From the NCBI GenBank assembly GCA_945897695.1, contig CAMDGW010000155.1, positions 1 through 5,894 on the forward strand: a DNA stretch of 5,894 nucleotides, in the 5' to 3' direction. Numbering within the stretch: position 1 is the stretch's first letter; each line of letters begins with the position of its first letter. The notes under the pieces were generated by a model, which was not told the origin of the DNA, searched no databases, and was given only the letters and a program-made list of their open reading frames with translations. This document shows, one piece after another, positions 5,787-5,894 of this stretch. Source of the stretch: Pseudobacteriovorax antillogorgiicola. GTDB taxonomy: Bacteria > Bdellovibrionota_B > Oligoflexia > Oligoflexales > RGVZ01. Position numbers and translations under genes: made by a program.

Positions 5787-5894
5787 ATGGGTCAGAATAC
5801 TGTTAACGTCACAGACTCCAATTTTGAGTCGGCCGTCTTGAAATCCTCTGTTCCAGTTCTTGTGGATTTTTGGGCGCCTTGGTGTGGGCCTTGC
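5787..5894 (+). CDS. trxA: Thioredoxin, N-terminal 36 codons (3' end beyond window)
   Basis: Cytosolic protein-disulfide reductase of about 105-110 residues in full; only the first 36 are present. The visible part shows the canonical start of the fold, a TDSNFESAVL helix-entry segment, the strand PVLVDFWA, and the redox-active WCGPC with Cys33 and Cys36 at the very end. Asp27 corresponds to the buried Asp26 of E. coli thioredoxin. The ATG at 5787 has GGGAG 8 nt upstream. The segment after the active site, including the cis-proline, is off the window and cannot be checked. The gene follows the GHMP kinase on the same strand, probably with its own promoter. Confidence 0.95.
   Translation, partial: MGQNTVNVTDSNFESAVLKSSVPVLVDFWAPWCGPC

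Overview
The window looks like chromosomal housekeeping and accessory sequence from a Gram-negative bacterium. Evidence is a Sec-type signal peptide on a periplasmic binding-protein homologue, and short intergenic gaps. Several starts are non-ATG (one TTG, two GTG), and base composition is balanced. The style would fit a Bdellovibrio-like or other delta-type proteobacterium, but that is an impression from gene content and codon use. Nothing here fixes the taxon.

Layout, left to right. On the minus strand, the N-terminal 195 codons of type I methionine aminopeptidase (map, cut by the left edge) lie 41 nt downstream of a 506-aa family-5 extracellular solute-binding protein that has no permease or ATPase beside it. 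An 81-nt divergent spacer with a small inverted repeat separates this pair from a plus-strand DAO-type FAD-dependent oxidoreductase. That oxidoreductase ends tail-to-tail, with a 27-nt overlap, against a compact minus-strand three-gene operon. In transcription order the operon encodes a degenerate receiver-like protein with a C-terminal coiled coil (TTG start), an unrecognised 100-aa helical protein (GTG start) and a thioredoxin-like [2Fe-2S] ferredoxin (GTG start). The three reading frames overlap by 4 and 11 nt. An 80-nt divergent spacer with two abutting extended -10 elements separates the operon from a plus-strand GHMP-family sugar kinase of the HddA-like type. After a 118-nt spacer with a plausible sigma70-type promoter comes thioredoxin (trxA), cut by the right edge just after its WCGPC active site.

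How the genes work together: map acts in co-translational protein maturation and trxA in thiol redox. The kinase probably works in sugar-nucleotide or envelope glycan supply. The ferredoxin operon is the least explained part. It couples an apparently non-phosphorylatable receiver fold to an electron carrier through an unknown small protein, and is the best candidate for something undescribed. I saw no tRNA or rRNA gene, CRISPR array, insertion sequence or origin. No gene-free stretch exceeds 120 bases. I do not claim a new system: the operon is only a lead.
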